DNA from: Isoetes taiwanensis | Taxonomy: Eukaryota; Streptophyta; Lycopodiopsida; Isoetales; Isoetaceae | Direction: 5' to 3' | DNA: 64,000 bases | NCBI GenBank assembly: GCA_021234155.1 | Contig: JAJEKV010000237.1 | Span: 124,001-188,000 of the forward strand | In this document: piece after piece, positions 32,981 to 44,640 of the stretch | Numbering within the stretch: the stretch's first letter is position 1 | Layout of the letters: every line of letters begins with the position of its first letter | Notes under the pieces: model-generated | Told to the model about the DNA's origin: nothing | What the model saw: only the letters and a program-made list of their open reading frames with translations | Databases searched by the model: none | Position numbers and translations under genes: made by a program

Positions 32981-35725
32981 AATGCATGGCCTTTTTCCAT
33001 TCTTCTGCATTAACACTTTCTAAGGCCTGTTCAACTGTTTTGGGTATTTCAGTATCTTCGATTATTGCCATAATTTGTTCTATTTCATCCTCTGCTTGAT
33101 TTGGTTCCAACCTTTTGCTGCCACCTAAAAGGTTTCTTCCATAAGCCTCTTTGTCAAAATTAATTTCATCGTGCAACCTTTGTGCTTCTGTTCTCCTTTT
33201 TCGAGACTTTTTCTCTGGTGCTTTATCTGCTTCAGGGGCTTCTGTTTCAACTTCAGATCTCTGAGTTTGAGGTATTTGATGTGCAGCTGATCCATTTATT
33301 TTATCCTCCTCCCCATTTATTTTATTCTCCTCCTCCTCTTCATAATCAATTTGATTGTTAGTCATTTCAGAAGCTTGAGTAGTAGGCAGTTCCTTTTGAA
33401 CTTGATGTCTATGTTTGTACAAAACATCTTCACAGAATATCACATCCCTACTAATCACAATATTTTTATTTTCTGGAATAAAAATTCTATAGCCTTTTGA
33501 GTGGCTATCATAGCCTACAAGAAAACCAATCTCAGCTTTAGCATCAAGCTTTTTCCTGAGCTCATCTGGTTTATGAACATAAGCCAAGCAGCCATAAACC
33601 TTAAATTTTTCATAATTAATTTCTGAACCTTCTCCATACCACATTAAATCAGGAATATTCCCTTGCAAGCTTGAGGAAGGCAACTTATTTTGTATGGTAT
33701 TGGTTGTTAATAAGGCTTCTTCCCATAAATAATTTGGCAATCCACTGTTTTTAATCATTGACCTGACTGCATTCATGAGTGTCCTATTTCTTCTTTCTGC
33801 TACTCCATTTTGTTGGGGACTGTATCTACATGTTAATTGTCTCCTGATGCCATTTGCAACACAAAAGGTTTTAAACTTGGCTGAAAGATACTCTCCCCCT
33901 CTGTCAGATCTTATGCATTTTAATTTCTTACCTGTTTGCCTTTCTGACTCTGCAACAAACTGTTTGAAGGCTATCAAAGCTTGAGATTTGTTGGCTAACA
34001 AATAACATTTGCATTTTCTGGTATAGTCATCAATGAATGTGATAGAATACCTTTTGTTTGTCCTTCCTCTGACATTTAAAGGTCCACATAAGTCAGTATG
34101 AACCAATTCCAGTATCTCCTTACTTTTTTTCTTTGCTCTGAGAAAAGGTAATCTATTAATTTTGCCAAGCATGCACCCTTCACATATATGTCCCTTTTCC
34201 TGATTTTCATATTGAATGAATCCTTTCCTTGCTAAAAGCTTTAGATTGTTTGAATGAGTATGAGCTAGTCGATTATGCCATAGCTCAAATTCAGATATCA
34301 TTAAAACATTGCAAGATGGGCTATTGTTATGATCCAACTGAAAAAGTCTACCAACTCTTTTGGCATGAAACTTAATTTTATTATCAAAACAAATATTACA
34401 ACCATCATCATCAAAGATGACTTTGTAGCCCAAGTCTACTAACTGACTAACTGATATTAGATTTTTAATAATGCCAGGTACACACAAAACATTTTTGATA
34501 TCTACAAGATTTCCATGCAAATCCCATAATTGCAGCAGCCCTCTTCCTTCAATCCTTTGCAAGGCTCCATTTTCTACTTGGACACTCCTAGCTTCTCCTT
34601 GTTCCAAGTTTTTAAGTAGCTCAGCAGAGTGGACTACTGATCTTTCAGCTCCACTATCAACTACAAGAGCATGAGATAACTTATTAGTATTGACTTTATC
34701 TTCAAGAACAGAATTTAACAAGTTTACCTCATCTTCATCTATGATTTTTCCAGTTTCTTCATGCTCTTGTGCAATAAAGGTGCTAGCAGGTTTCTTTGCT
34801 CCTCCTCGACCTCTACCCCTGCTAGAACTACCCCTTCCTCTTTCAAATTCCTTAGGTGTAGGACATTTAGAAGCAAGATGTCCTTGGCCACCACAAGTAT
34901 AGCAGAAAAATTCATTTCTTTTGAGCTTAGGGCAATTATTTTTTGACATGGCGGGCTCATGACAAAAATAACAAATAATCCTATCCGACCTTTTTCTTGT
35001 TTTTGCCAAAGATACAAAATTTCAGTTTCTTCTTCAGTTCCTTTGGTCACTTTTTTCTGCTCCACTTCTGTTCTAATGATAGTTTCAGCTTCTTCTCTGT
35101 TCTTGGCAACATTTCTAATAAACAACCCTAGTTGTTCATTATCTACAATACCCCTTGCAATTGCCAAAACCTGATACCTATCAGTGAGCTCTACTCCAGC
35201 TCCTCCTAGATCAGCCACTATATTGTCAAATTTATTAAAGAAATCTGACACATCATCCTCCTCATGCAATTTAAGATTTCTGAGTTCTTTGTCCAGTAAA
35301 TCAATTTGTGAAGAAGTTTTCTCCTCATAATGCTTAAGCATGAACAACCACATCTCTCTAGGACTCTTATTTCTCAACTTCAGCCTAATTGTAGGACTAA
35401 CCTTTGAGGCAATAATCCCTTGTGCTTCTTTGAGCTTGGCCAAATTTGGACGGCTTCTTGCTCCAGTACTGGCAGTGTCTGCCACACTAGCAGAATATGC
35501 ATCTCCTCCTGAACCTTCTGCAGTGGATGCAGCAGCAACAACTCTTCTGCTTGTAGTTGCACCAGCTACTCCTGCACTACTATCAGCAGCATTAGGGTCA
35601 ACTAAATCCCACAAATCCTCAACTTCAAGTATATGCTTTATAGCATCCTTCCAGATCTGAAAGCCAGGCCCTCCTTTATAGACTTCAACAGTGGCCAAGA
35701 GGCCAGCACCAAATTGGCTAGACAT
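32981..35725 (-). pseudogene. Ty1-copia gag-protease-integrase, 3' truncated
   Basis: Gag opens at 35725 (MSSQFGAGLLATVEVYKG) with the UBN2-type region. After one frameshift near 34990-35010 the second frame gives a zinc knuckle (CYTCGGQGHLASKC) and aspartic protease (VVDSGAERSVV). Integrase follows, with HHCC residues (WHNRLAHTHSN..CEGCMLGK) and a DDE core: D of VHTDLCGPL, D of FIDDYTRK, E of GVAERRNRTL. Translation ends in the linker before reverse transcriptase (VNAEEWKKAMH) at the MITE border, so RT, RNase H and the 3' LTR are lost. Copia elements replicate through RNA in cytoplasmic particles and integrate in the nucleus; this copy cannot. Confidence 0.93.
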
Positions 35726-35747
35726 ATCACCTATGAATGATAAACCT

Positions 35748-35759
35748 GCTCTGATACCA
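35748..35759 (-). promoter_or_regulatory. Copia primer binding site
   Basis: TGGTATCAGAGC on the minus strand, complementary to the 3' end of initiator-Met tRNA, lies two bases inside the LTR and 23 bases before the gag ATG. Confidence 0.9.
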
Positions 35760-35761
35760 GA

Positions 35762-36383
35762 TGAGAATATCTAGCAAAGATATTTATCAATCACAATAAT
35801 CCCAAAGCAAAATCTCAACTAGCTTCAAATAAGCTTCGAACAAATCTTTGTCCAACTACACATTCAACAATGTATTACCCTTGGTCAACAATAAGATATA
35901 CAATAGTTTGTCTTAAGACAATACTTCAAACTTTCAAATAAAGAGTAGGATATCGCGCAAGTAAGAAAAACACTGCAGTAAAACTTGTCCTCCCTTTACA
36001 CGATCGATACAACTGCAATTCCGGCTCAAATCCACTGGTGAATGGATCAATCTCTTCAGTGTATACGTCTCTGTCGTTTGCTTGCTCTTATAGCCCCTGG
36101 AGTCTACCGACAAGGCTACAAATCTGGACTAGATAAACTTACCAGTCCCGGAAGAAAGGCCTTGCGATATATCCCACAGGCATACCACTGAAAATGAGAT
36201 TTTTGACCATTGACTTGTATTATTCAATGGTCGAGCTCTCCTTTGCAATTTAAATATGTAACTTCACCATTTAAATTTAACAACTTAATCTCCATTATTC
36301 AAAGAGTGCATCTGCTTCTGCTTTCACCTGCCTGGCACCAGTGGAATGATCACATTATTATGCAATGATTTTATTTTCTAACA
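35762..36383 (-). mobile_element. 5' LTR of the first copia element
   Basis: On the minus strand it starts TGTTAGAAAATAAAATC and ends GATATTCTCA, giving TG...CA borders and 622 bp. It directly abuts the coding remnant of transposase copy A, so the element inserted into that gene. No partner LTR remains. Confidence 0.85.
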
Positions 36384-37013
36384 CAGTGAAAGGGGTGCAA
36401 TCTCTTCATTGCGTATCATCCATAGATCCAAATGATCCAACAAAGTTAATGTGTAGATCTCTTTCATGTTTTTGTAAGGCATGCATCAATTTTGATTGGC
36501 CTGCTTGTGAGAATGCTGATCATTGTGGCAGGTGGGAGTTGAGAAAACTAGAGCCTACAAACAGGGACAATGTTGAAGAAGATGGGTACGAGGCAGAGGA
36601 CTTGTGGGCAAATGACGTGGACAATGTGGATGAGAGACAGTCAGGTTGGAGATTATTTTGCATCATTCACATCCCCAGACAATTATGAAAGGGTCCCTTA
36701 TTATCTCATCCAGTGCACAGAAGTGAAACATGCCCTCGAAGAAGACACCAAGGATGACTATGGAAATGAATTTTATTGTGGTAATGAAGTTATAGCTGGT
36801 AACTACTTTGAATTGATTCCTGGTTGCCATCAAAAGTACAGGCTTATTCAAGGAAAGAAAGTTCTTGTCCATCCCGAGTCAGTAATTGGGGTGAGATTTC
36901 CATTGGAGCCAGTCAAACATAAGATTAAAGGTACATCTTATGCATATGAACTGACTAACTATTGGCATGAAATGTTGCTGGGAAATTTGCCAGAGATTGT
37001 AGAATCTCTGTAA
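36384..37013 (+). pseudogene. DDE-type transposase copy A, C-terminal part
   Basis: The frame resumes right after the copia LTR with VKGVQSLHCVSSIDPNDP and CRSLSCFCKACINFDWPACE. It matches collinearly the C-terminal part of copy B (VQNWHCVSSISPEDP, PLSCFCSACINFEWQACE). A frameshift near 36640 moves it to a second frame with VGDYFASFTSPDNYERVPYY and a C-terminal block HEMLLGNLPEIVESL. The catalytic N-terminal two thirds are missing; the copia insertion separates it from anything to the left. The Cys and His residues suggest zinc binding. Its neighbours to the right repeat the copy B gene order. Confidence 0.8.
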
Positions 37014-37179
37014 TACGTTAACCTGTTGTTGAAGTAACTTTTCTATGCACTAAGGCATGGACTTGCAAACCGAATGTGTCGAATGTGAACCAGATTAAAA
37101 CACAAACATTAATATATTGTTTATATAGTTCCAAGATGTTATACTTAGTGTAAGTTGTAAAAAACACCATAGCGAAGGT

Positions 37180-37740
37180 CTCAAGATTCAAGACTCAAGA
37201 TTCATCCGGAAAGGTCCTGATTGTGAGATCAACAATGGTCCCATTTCCCAAAAATTGTGAGAAGAGTGTCGGGACATTTGTTTGGAAGTTGGTGAAGTCC
37301 AATGAAGCAAGACATGTGCTTCTCGCTCATTGCCATTTATGATAGAGATTGGTAAAGTATGGTTTGAGGCTATTGAATCTCCAAACCTCACCCTTTTCAA
37401 AGACTTTGTTGATTGCTTTTGCATGCACAACTTCCTGTTTAAGTTGAATGAGAATACTCTCTAGTTACGCTTTAGATAATTGGGATTCCTCATCCCCCTT
37501 GTCATTGCTACTCCCATAGCTTTCGATCCATGCTTCCAACATTGTTAAGTCTCCTCTGTGCATCTGTGTAGAACATCATAAGCAATTGTTAGATTAGGAA
37601 CAAAAGCATGTTTAAGAATAGGAGTACCTCTGAACTCGTGACTGCCTCTCCGTTTGATTTTGTTCAATTGGTTTCCCTGCTCGGTATTGATCTCCTCAAG
37701 AATCGGGTGCGCCAGGTGAGTTTGCATTTGAATTGGGGAT
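37180..37740 (-). pseudogene. Probable C-terminal remnant of copy A protease gene
   Basis: It sits in the same place and orientation as the C-terminal end of the copy B protease gene. Minus-strand frames end TIRTFPDES stop (near 37193) where copy B ends DIVIRPAS stop, and an upstream frame (37545-37740) is coding-like. Sequence similarity is weak, so the assignment rests mainly on position. A microsatellite and a CACTA insertion separate it from the rest of the gene (45548-47701). Confidence 0.35.
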
Positions 37741-37796
37741 ATGGATTGTGATCTTGAACAATACCATCTGCATGAAATGAACACTAAATTGTTAGG

Positions 37797-38350
37797 GTGT
37801 GTATACCACATCAAACCATGCACCATACCATGCCCCACACTATCATATTCACCAGAACGAGCACATCCCACCACACACCACACCATTCACCACACACCCC
37901 ACCCACACCACACCATTCACCACACACCATACACCATAGACCATACACCAACTATCATATTCACAGAACAAGCACATCCCACCACACACCACACCATTCA
38001 CCACACACCCCCCACCACACACCACACCATTCACCACACACCATACACCATAGACCATACACCAACTATCATATTCACGAGCAGAGCACATCCCACCACA
38101 CACCACACTATTCACCACACTCCCCACCACACACCACACCATTCACCACACACCATACACCAAATGATGGAGTGTGGAGCGGTGGTGGAGTGGTGGTGGG
38201 GGTGGTGGTGTGTGGTGGTGGTGGGTGTGGGTGGGGGGGTGGTGGTGGTGTGTGTAGTGGTGTGTGGTGGTATGATGTGGTGTGGTGGAGTGGTGGTAGG
38301 GGTGTGGTGGTGTGGTGTTGTGGATTGTGGTGTGGTGTTGTGGGGTGTGG
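37797..38350. repeat. CCACACACCA / GTGTGGTG microsatellite with switched strands
   Basis: From about 37860 to 38160 the plus strand is an array of accacacaccacaccattc with the interruption accatagaccatacacc repeated. At 38165 it switches to (gtggtgtgg)n until 38350. The two halves are complementary and could fold back. The CACTA insertion splits the GT-rich half, which resumes for about ten bases after 45269. Confidence 0.9.
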
Positions 38351-38827
38351 CACAACAAGAAAAGGGTCATTTAGCGACGTCTATAGCGGCGATGCGGCGG
38401 CGTCTATCGGCGGCGTGCAGTCGGCGTCGCCGCCGAGCGTCGCCCGCGAGCGTCACGCGCGGTGACGCGTCGCATGCGGCGTCGGCGTCGTCGCGAGCGT
38501 CAGACGCGGCGCGTGACTTCGGGCGTGGCTCGGGCGTCGCATGCGGCGTGGCAAGGCGGCGGCGTGGTGTCGAAAAAAAAAAATAAAAAATAAAAAAAAA
38601 AAAATTAAAAAAAAAAAAAAAAAAAAAAGGAAAGAATTTTAATAGTTAGTTACAATATAATATACAAGAGGCAAGAGGCGAGTAGTGGCTATCTTTACGT
38701 GTTCCCTGTTAGGGGAAAACCCTAACAGACCAATATTAGACAATGACATTGACGACCAATATTAGACAATACGACCAATATTAGACAATGACATTGAAAG
38801 TTAACGTGAACTAAGAGTTTATAGCAC

Positions 38828-39170
38828 TTACGAATCTATGTAAAAAGCCTTTTTCGGCCGCGGAACCCAAGTGAGGCGGAATTCGTTTTGCGAGGAAGTT
38901 GCCTTGGCGATCCGCGGAGGCGATGTTTTTCTTGGAATCCTTTGCATCGCGTTCGAAAGTGATCGATTGCAAGGAATACAACATGACAAGTTAAATGTCT
39001 TATTTGAATTGAGCGAATGGCAACAAATAACAAATACCTTGATATCTTCCTTATGGCCGAGATCAAGTGGTTTAGGGACCTTTGACCAATCGCCTCCCAA
39101 TTTTTTGGCATTCGACTTCAATTTTGCAATCACTCTTTGCCTTTTCTATAAATCGATAGATTAACACAAA
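38828..39170 (-). CDS. Short coding-like frame inside the CACTA element
   Basis: A minus-strand frame contains IAKLKSNAKKLGGDWSKVP and KPLDLGHKEDIK before a possible donor, and a further exon-like part with FRLTWVPRPKKAFYIDS. The basic, helical first part could be a remnant of the element's own DNA-binding protein. No firm match. Confidence 0.2.
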
Positions 39171-39354
39171 ACAAAAGAATAAAAATAAGACTATGACTAG
39201 GTCATGTACCTTCTTTTTGGAAGCAGCTCCCCATCATCGAAATGAGCCCCTTCAAAACTGGATTAGTGGGATTAAAAGCTAGAGTTGGCTAACATACGCT
39301 TTAGGGTTATAAGATAGATTTGGCCACCTCTACCTAAGAATTACAAGAAAAGTC

Positions 39355-39632
39355 GACTTGGACCGAAACACAGGTCGTCTCCACTCGTAGTGGAGCCTCA
39401 CAGTGCCCTTGAACAAGCCACTACAATTTTATTTTAAACCTAAAAAATAACAAGTGGCTGTGGACTTGAACCCGGGTACGTGGCCCTCTCCACTCTAGGT
39501 GGAGCCGGCCGTGCCCTTGAACAAGCCACTCCTTAACCTAGGAAAAATATATGATCGTAGTGAAGTGGACTTCGAACCCGGGTACATGGTCCTCCCCACT
39601 CTAGGTGGAGCCGACCCGTGCCCTTGAACAAG
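39355..39632. repeat. Three tandem units containing cttgaacaagccact
   Basis: Three units of about 95 bp share a gaacccgggtac-type stretch, ctccactct.ggtggagcc and gcccttgaacaagccact (near 39410, 39515 and 39625). The inner ctccac..gtggag pairs form small hairpins. The tRNA B-box-like gaacccgggt makes a tRNA-derived origin conceivable, but no cloverleaf fits. Confidence 0.75.
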
Positions 39633-39769
39633 CCACTCCATCAATTTTTTTTAACCTGCTTAAAATTATAAAAATAAAATGCAAGCGCGATCAACTTACC
39701 AAAAGAAGGACGTGTGTAACAAGATCCTGACGGGTCCAAATCGAAATAGAAAGCAACAAAGAGTTAGAA

Positions 39770-40105
39770 GAATAAGAACAACGGAAAAAAAGATCGAAGA
39801 AGAAAAAAAAAAAAAAAAAAAAAAGATGAAGAAATAGTAAAACAAGAAAGAAAAAAAAAAATGAATGAATCAAAGAAGAAGAGAAGGATGGGAGAAAAAA
39901 GAGAAGGGGAAAGAGGAGAAAAAAGAAATTAGGGGAAGAAAGAGAAGAATGGAAGAAATAAGAGAATGAAATGGAAGAAGATAGAAGAATGGAAGAATGG
40001 AAGAGTGAAATAAGGGAAGAATCGAAGAAAGAAATGAGGAAAGAAGGAAAAAGAAGAAGAATGAAGAAACAAGAAGAAGAAAAAGAAATAGAAAAAAAAA
40101 ATTGA
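39770..40105. repeat. Polypurine low-complexity tract
   Basis: More than 300 bases of almost pure A and G on the plus strand, built from gaagaa, ggaaga and A-runs. It could form a triplex or act as a spacer; no coding content. Confidence 0.85.
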
Positions 40106-40319
40106 AATCTACACTAAATCATTCAATCCAAAAAACCATTCAATCCAAAAACCATGATCTACTAACCTTAAAAAGAGTGCTTGCAAGTCGTTCAAGGTAA
40201 ATGAATAGCGAAGATCGCCCAAAATAGTCGATAGAAGGAAGCCTAGGAATGGTCCCGGAAAAGACGGCCCGCGGGACTGTAAAAAACACACGGCGTCGCA
40301 TGCGACGTCGCGACGTCGC

Positions 40320-40440
40320 ATCACGGCGTAATTTGAAATCGTATATACGATTTGAATCGATATATATCGATTTCAAAATCGTATATATGGTTTAACGTCG
40401 CATGCTTAATATCCATGACGATATTTTGTTATAGTGACGT
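40320..40440. repeat. Nested palindromes and a second CACTA-like end
   Basis: aaatcgtatatacgattt and aatcgatatatatcgatt are near-perfect palindromes in a row, flanked by gcatgcgacgtcgcg palindromes. At 40435 the minus strand begins cactataacaaaatatcgtc, which looks like another CACTA terminus, implying that an older element is nested in or duplicated within the larger one. Its mate was not found. Confidence 0.5.
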
Positions 40441-40589
40441 CTAACACTTTTAATTTTTTGGTGCCTTTTTTTTCATCCGATGGTCATGAAAGTTTGTCCT
40501 TATGCTAATTTGGACATTCCCGAGCCATATATGTCATCAAAATCGCATTCGGATTTAACCAATCTTCTATTGCTACTACTTACGAATGT

Positions 40590-43500
40590 TTGAGCCCAGG
40601 GGTGGCATGTTTGAGCCAGGGTGGCGGTTTGATAAGTTCTCCGGGACGGATGTTGGATTTTTTTTGGCCCTTATCGAGCGAGGGCCCTTGAGCGAAGGAT
40701 TCAATGGTGGGATAGGGGGAACCGAGATCCCGGAGTGTGTTCTTTAGCGTCACGGCCCCCGGGAGCCGCCGCCAGAAAGGCTACCTTGGGAAACTTTTTG
40801 GGGCTCGCCTCTTGGGGTTGGACTCTCCCCTCTAATGAGACGGCCTTGCAAGGTCCTCGGCCTTGTTTGACTTGGGCAAGTGTGCCAGCTACTGCCCAAC
40901 AACATTTCGCCCGGACCGTTCTAATGCAAACACTTTGATCTAAACCTTGTCCGAAATTTTGAAAACTGGCTGTATGTTGCCGATGACTTAGGGAAGCCTG
41001 CCGACAAAAATCAGAATTTAATTCCGTACTATATGCATTAATTACTTAATTTATGAATGTCTTTACTCACGCAAAAGTCGCCCTTTACTTCTAATCGCCG
41101 CCACAGAGGGAGTATGGATCCAAACTCCATTCATCGGTTCCCTTGCTTGGCGTTCTCAAGCATCTTATCGGCCAAGTCCCAAGTGCAAAAGACCAAAACC
41201 GGCGGCACCCAAAACGCAAACCCCGCTAGAACACGGCAACTCATGCGGGGGTTTTCGTTTGGAGGCTCTATCCTTGTCGATTCGGGACTAGGACCTTGCG
41301 TGTCTTGACGAGGGGGGTGTTGACACCGGCGGGGACCTAAAAAACCATCCAGGGGCGGCTTGCCCCAAAAGTCCTCTCCAGAAGGCGTCAGCGGGCGACG
41401 GACGGGCAACTTCCCCTCTCCGGAATCATGATTCGGCTCTGCCAATGGACTCGAAACGTCGACATTGCCCTGGGGACCAAGTTTCATGGCCAGAAGACCA
41501 CCCCTTCTCGAGGAAGCGTCAAACTATCTCATGTCCAACACACTCGTAGTCAATTGGCCTAGGAGGTGGCTGTCGAATACTGCAACGTAGGGCGTAAGTG
41601 TTTCTTTCTTTTGCAAAAATGACCGTGCAACTTGGTCTCTAGGGTAATTTCGGCCTCCCGGACGATGTGGCGAAGTCAAATCGCCATTCCGGAGCCTCCG
41701 CAATGTCTGAACGACAAAACACTTTGGTTTCTACACGGCCGCATCGGCGGGACGCCAGCGGTTTGATAAGTTCTCGGGACCGGATGTTGGATTTTTTTGG
41801 ACCTTATCGAGACAGGGCCCTTGAACGAAGGATTCAATGGTCGGATAGGGGAACCGAGATCCGGGAGTGTGGTCTTTAGCGTACGGCCCTCCGGGGGAGC
41901 GCTGCCAGGAAAGGCTGCCTCGGGAAACTTTTTGGGGCTCGCCTCTTGGGGTCCGGACTCTCCCCTCTAATGAGGTGGCCTTGCAAGGTCCTGGCCTTGT
42001 TTGACTTGGGCAAGTGTGCGGCTCTCGGCGCCCAACAACAGGCTGCCCGGACCGTTCTAATGCAAACACTTTGATCTAAACCTCGTCCAGAAATTTTGAA
42101 AACTGGCCTGTATGTTGGCGATGACTTAGGAAGCCTGCTGACAAAAAATCAGAATTTAATTCCGTACTATGCATTAATTACGAATTTATGAATGTCTTGC
42201 CTCTTTTGCAAAAGTCGCCCTTTACTTCTAACCGCCACAACGGGAGGAGTACGTGATCCAAACTCCATTCTCGCCGGTTCCCCTTGCCCAGCGTTCTCAA
42301 GCGCATCTTATCGGCCAAGTCCCAAGTGCAAAGACCAAAACTCGGCACCCAAAATGCAAACCCTGCTAGAACCTGGCAACTCATAGGGTTTACGTTTCGG
42401 AGGCTCTATCCTTGTCAGATTCGACTAGGACCTTGCGCCGTGTCTTGACGTAGAGGGGGTGTTGACACCAGGCAGGGACCCTAAAAAACCATCCGGAAGC
42501 GGCTTGCCCCAAAAGTCCTCTCCGGAAGGCCCTGGCGACGGACGGGCAACTTCCCCTCTCCGGAATCATGATTCGGCTCTGCCAATGGACTCGAAACATC
42601 GACATTGCCCTGGGGACCAAGTTTCATGGCCAGAAGACCACCCCTTCTCAGGGAAGCGTCAAACTATCTCATGTCCAACACACTTCGTAGTCAATTGGCC
42701 TAGGAGGTGGTCAGCCGAATCGCAACATTAAGGGCGTAAGTGTTTTCTTTCTTTTGCAAAATGACCGTGCAACTTGGTCTCTAGGGTAATTCGGCCTCCG
42801 GACGATGTGGCGAAGTCGAATCGCCATTCGGAGCCTCCGCAATGTCCGAACGACAAAACACTTTGGTTTCTACGGTCGGCCGGGCGGCTAGACGCCAGCG
42901 GTTTGATAAGTTCTCGAGGGACGGATGTTGGATTTTTTGGACCTTATCGACGGGGCCCTTGAACGAAGGATTCAGCGGTCGGATAGGGGAACCGAGATCA
43001 GGAGTGTGGTCTTTAGCGCACGGCCCTCCGGGGGGCCGCCAGGAAAGGTGCCTCGGGGAAACTTTTGGGGCTCGCCTCTTGGGGTCCGGACTCTCCCCTC
43101 TAATGAGGTGGCCTTGCAAGGTCCTCGGCCTTGTTTGACTTGGGCAAGTGTGCCCGGCTCGTACGCCCAACAACAGGCTGCCCCGGACCGTTCTAATGCA
43201 AACACTTTGATCTAAACCTCGCCCGAAATTTTGAAAACCGGCCTTGTATGTTTGGCGATGACTTAGGAAGCTCTTGACAAAAAACAAAATTTAATTCCGT
43301 ACTATGCATTAATTACGAATTTATGAATGTCTTGCTCTTTGCAAAAGTCGCCCTTTACTTCTAACCGCCACAACGGGAGGAGTACAGATCCAAACTCCAT
43401 TCGTCGGGTTCCCCTTGCTTCGAGATTCTCATTTGCATCTTATCGGCCAAGTCCCAAGTGCAAAGACCAAAACTCGGCACCCAAAACGCAAAACCCGCTA

Positions 43501-44640
43501 GAACACGGCAACTCATAGGGTTTACATTTCGGAGGCTCTATCCCTGTCGATTCGACTAGGACCTTGCCGTGTCTTGGCGTAGAGGGGTGGTGTTGACGCC
43601 AGAGCACAGACCCTAAAACCACACGAAGCGGCTTGCCCCAAAAGTCCTCTCCGAAGGCCCCAGCGACGGACAGCAACTTCCCCTCTTCGGAATCGTGATT
43701 CGGCTCGCCAATGGACTCCTAATGTCGACATTGTCACGGGGACCAAGTTTCGCGGGCCGAAGACCACCCCTTCTCGAGGAAGCGCCAAACTATCTCATGT
43801 CCAACACACTCGTGAGTCAATTGGCCTAGGAGGTGGTCACGCCGAATCTTTACCGCAACGTAGGGCGTAAGTGTTTCTTTCTTTTGCAAAACCGGACCGC
43901 GGCAACTTGGTCTCTAGGGTAATTTCAGCCTCCGGACGATGTGGCGAAGTCGAATCGCCATTCCCGAGCCTCCGCAATGTCCGAACGACAAAACACTTTG
44001 GTTTCTACATGGTCGACCCATGGGGAGACGCTTCACGGTTTGATAAGTTATCCCGGACGGATGTTGGATTTTTGGACCTTATCGAGCCGGGGCCCTTGAA
44101 CGAAGGGGATTCAACCTGGCCGGATAGGGGAACCGAGATCCCGGAGTGTGGTCTTTAGCGTGCTGACCCTCTCCCGGGAGCCGGGAAAGGTCGCCTCGGG
44201 AAACTTTTTGTGGCTCGCCTCTTGGGGTTCGGACTCTCCCCTCTAATGAGGCGGCCTTGCAAGGTCCCTGGCCTTGTTTGACTTGGGCAAGTGTGCGGCT
44301 CTACCGCCCAACAACAGTCAGCCGGGACCCGTACTAATGCAAACACTTTGATCTAAACCTTGTCCGAAATTTTGAAAACCTGGGTAATGCGTTGGCGATG
44401 ACTTAGGAAGCCCTGCTGACAAAAAATCAGAATTTAATTCCTTACTATGCATTAATTACGAATTTATGAATGTCTTCTTCTTTGCCCAACAACAACAGTC
44501 GCCTAGACTGCTCCAATGCTATCTATTTGATCGGAACTTTATCCCGGAAATTCTAAAAATTTGCCTGTATGCTGGGATGACCTAGGAAGCCAACCGACAA
44601 AAAATCAGAATTTAATTCCATACCATGCATTAATTACGAA
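40590..44640. repeat. Four tandem copies of a 1.14-kb unit
   Basis: The marker gtttgataag occurs at 40627, 41761, 42901 and 44038, giving spacings of 1134, 1140 and 1137. Whole units align, including tgaatgtctt, cggccaagtcccaagtgcaa, cttccccttctccggaatc-like stretches and ggccttgtttgacttgggca. The last unit is incomplete and degenerates by 44640. Many single-base indels distinguish the copies, so apparent frames in each are inconsistent and no protein is called. GC content is above that of the surroundings. Confidence 0.92.

Noticed and set aside
37741-38586. Long overlapping open frames (up to 281 codons) on both strands
   Set aside because: They translate the CA/GT-rich microsatellite and the GC-rich CACTA end; composition is only His, Thr, Pro, Val and Gly repeats.
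39355-39632. Possible tRNA genes from gaacccgggtac motifs
   Set aside because: Only a B-box-like stretch is present; no A box at the right distance and no cloverleaf.
40735-44350. Many open frames of 60-168 codons on both strands
   Set aside because: They recur imperfectly in each 1.14-kb tandem unit and shift frame between units, so no frame is conserved.
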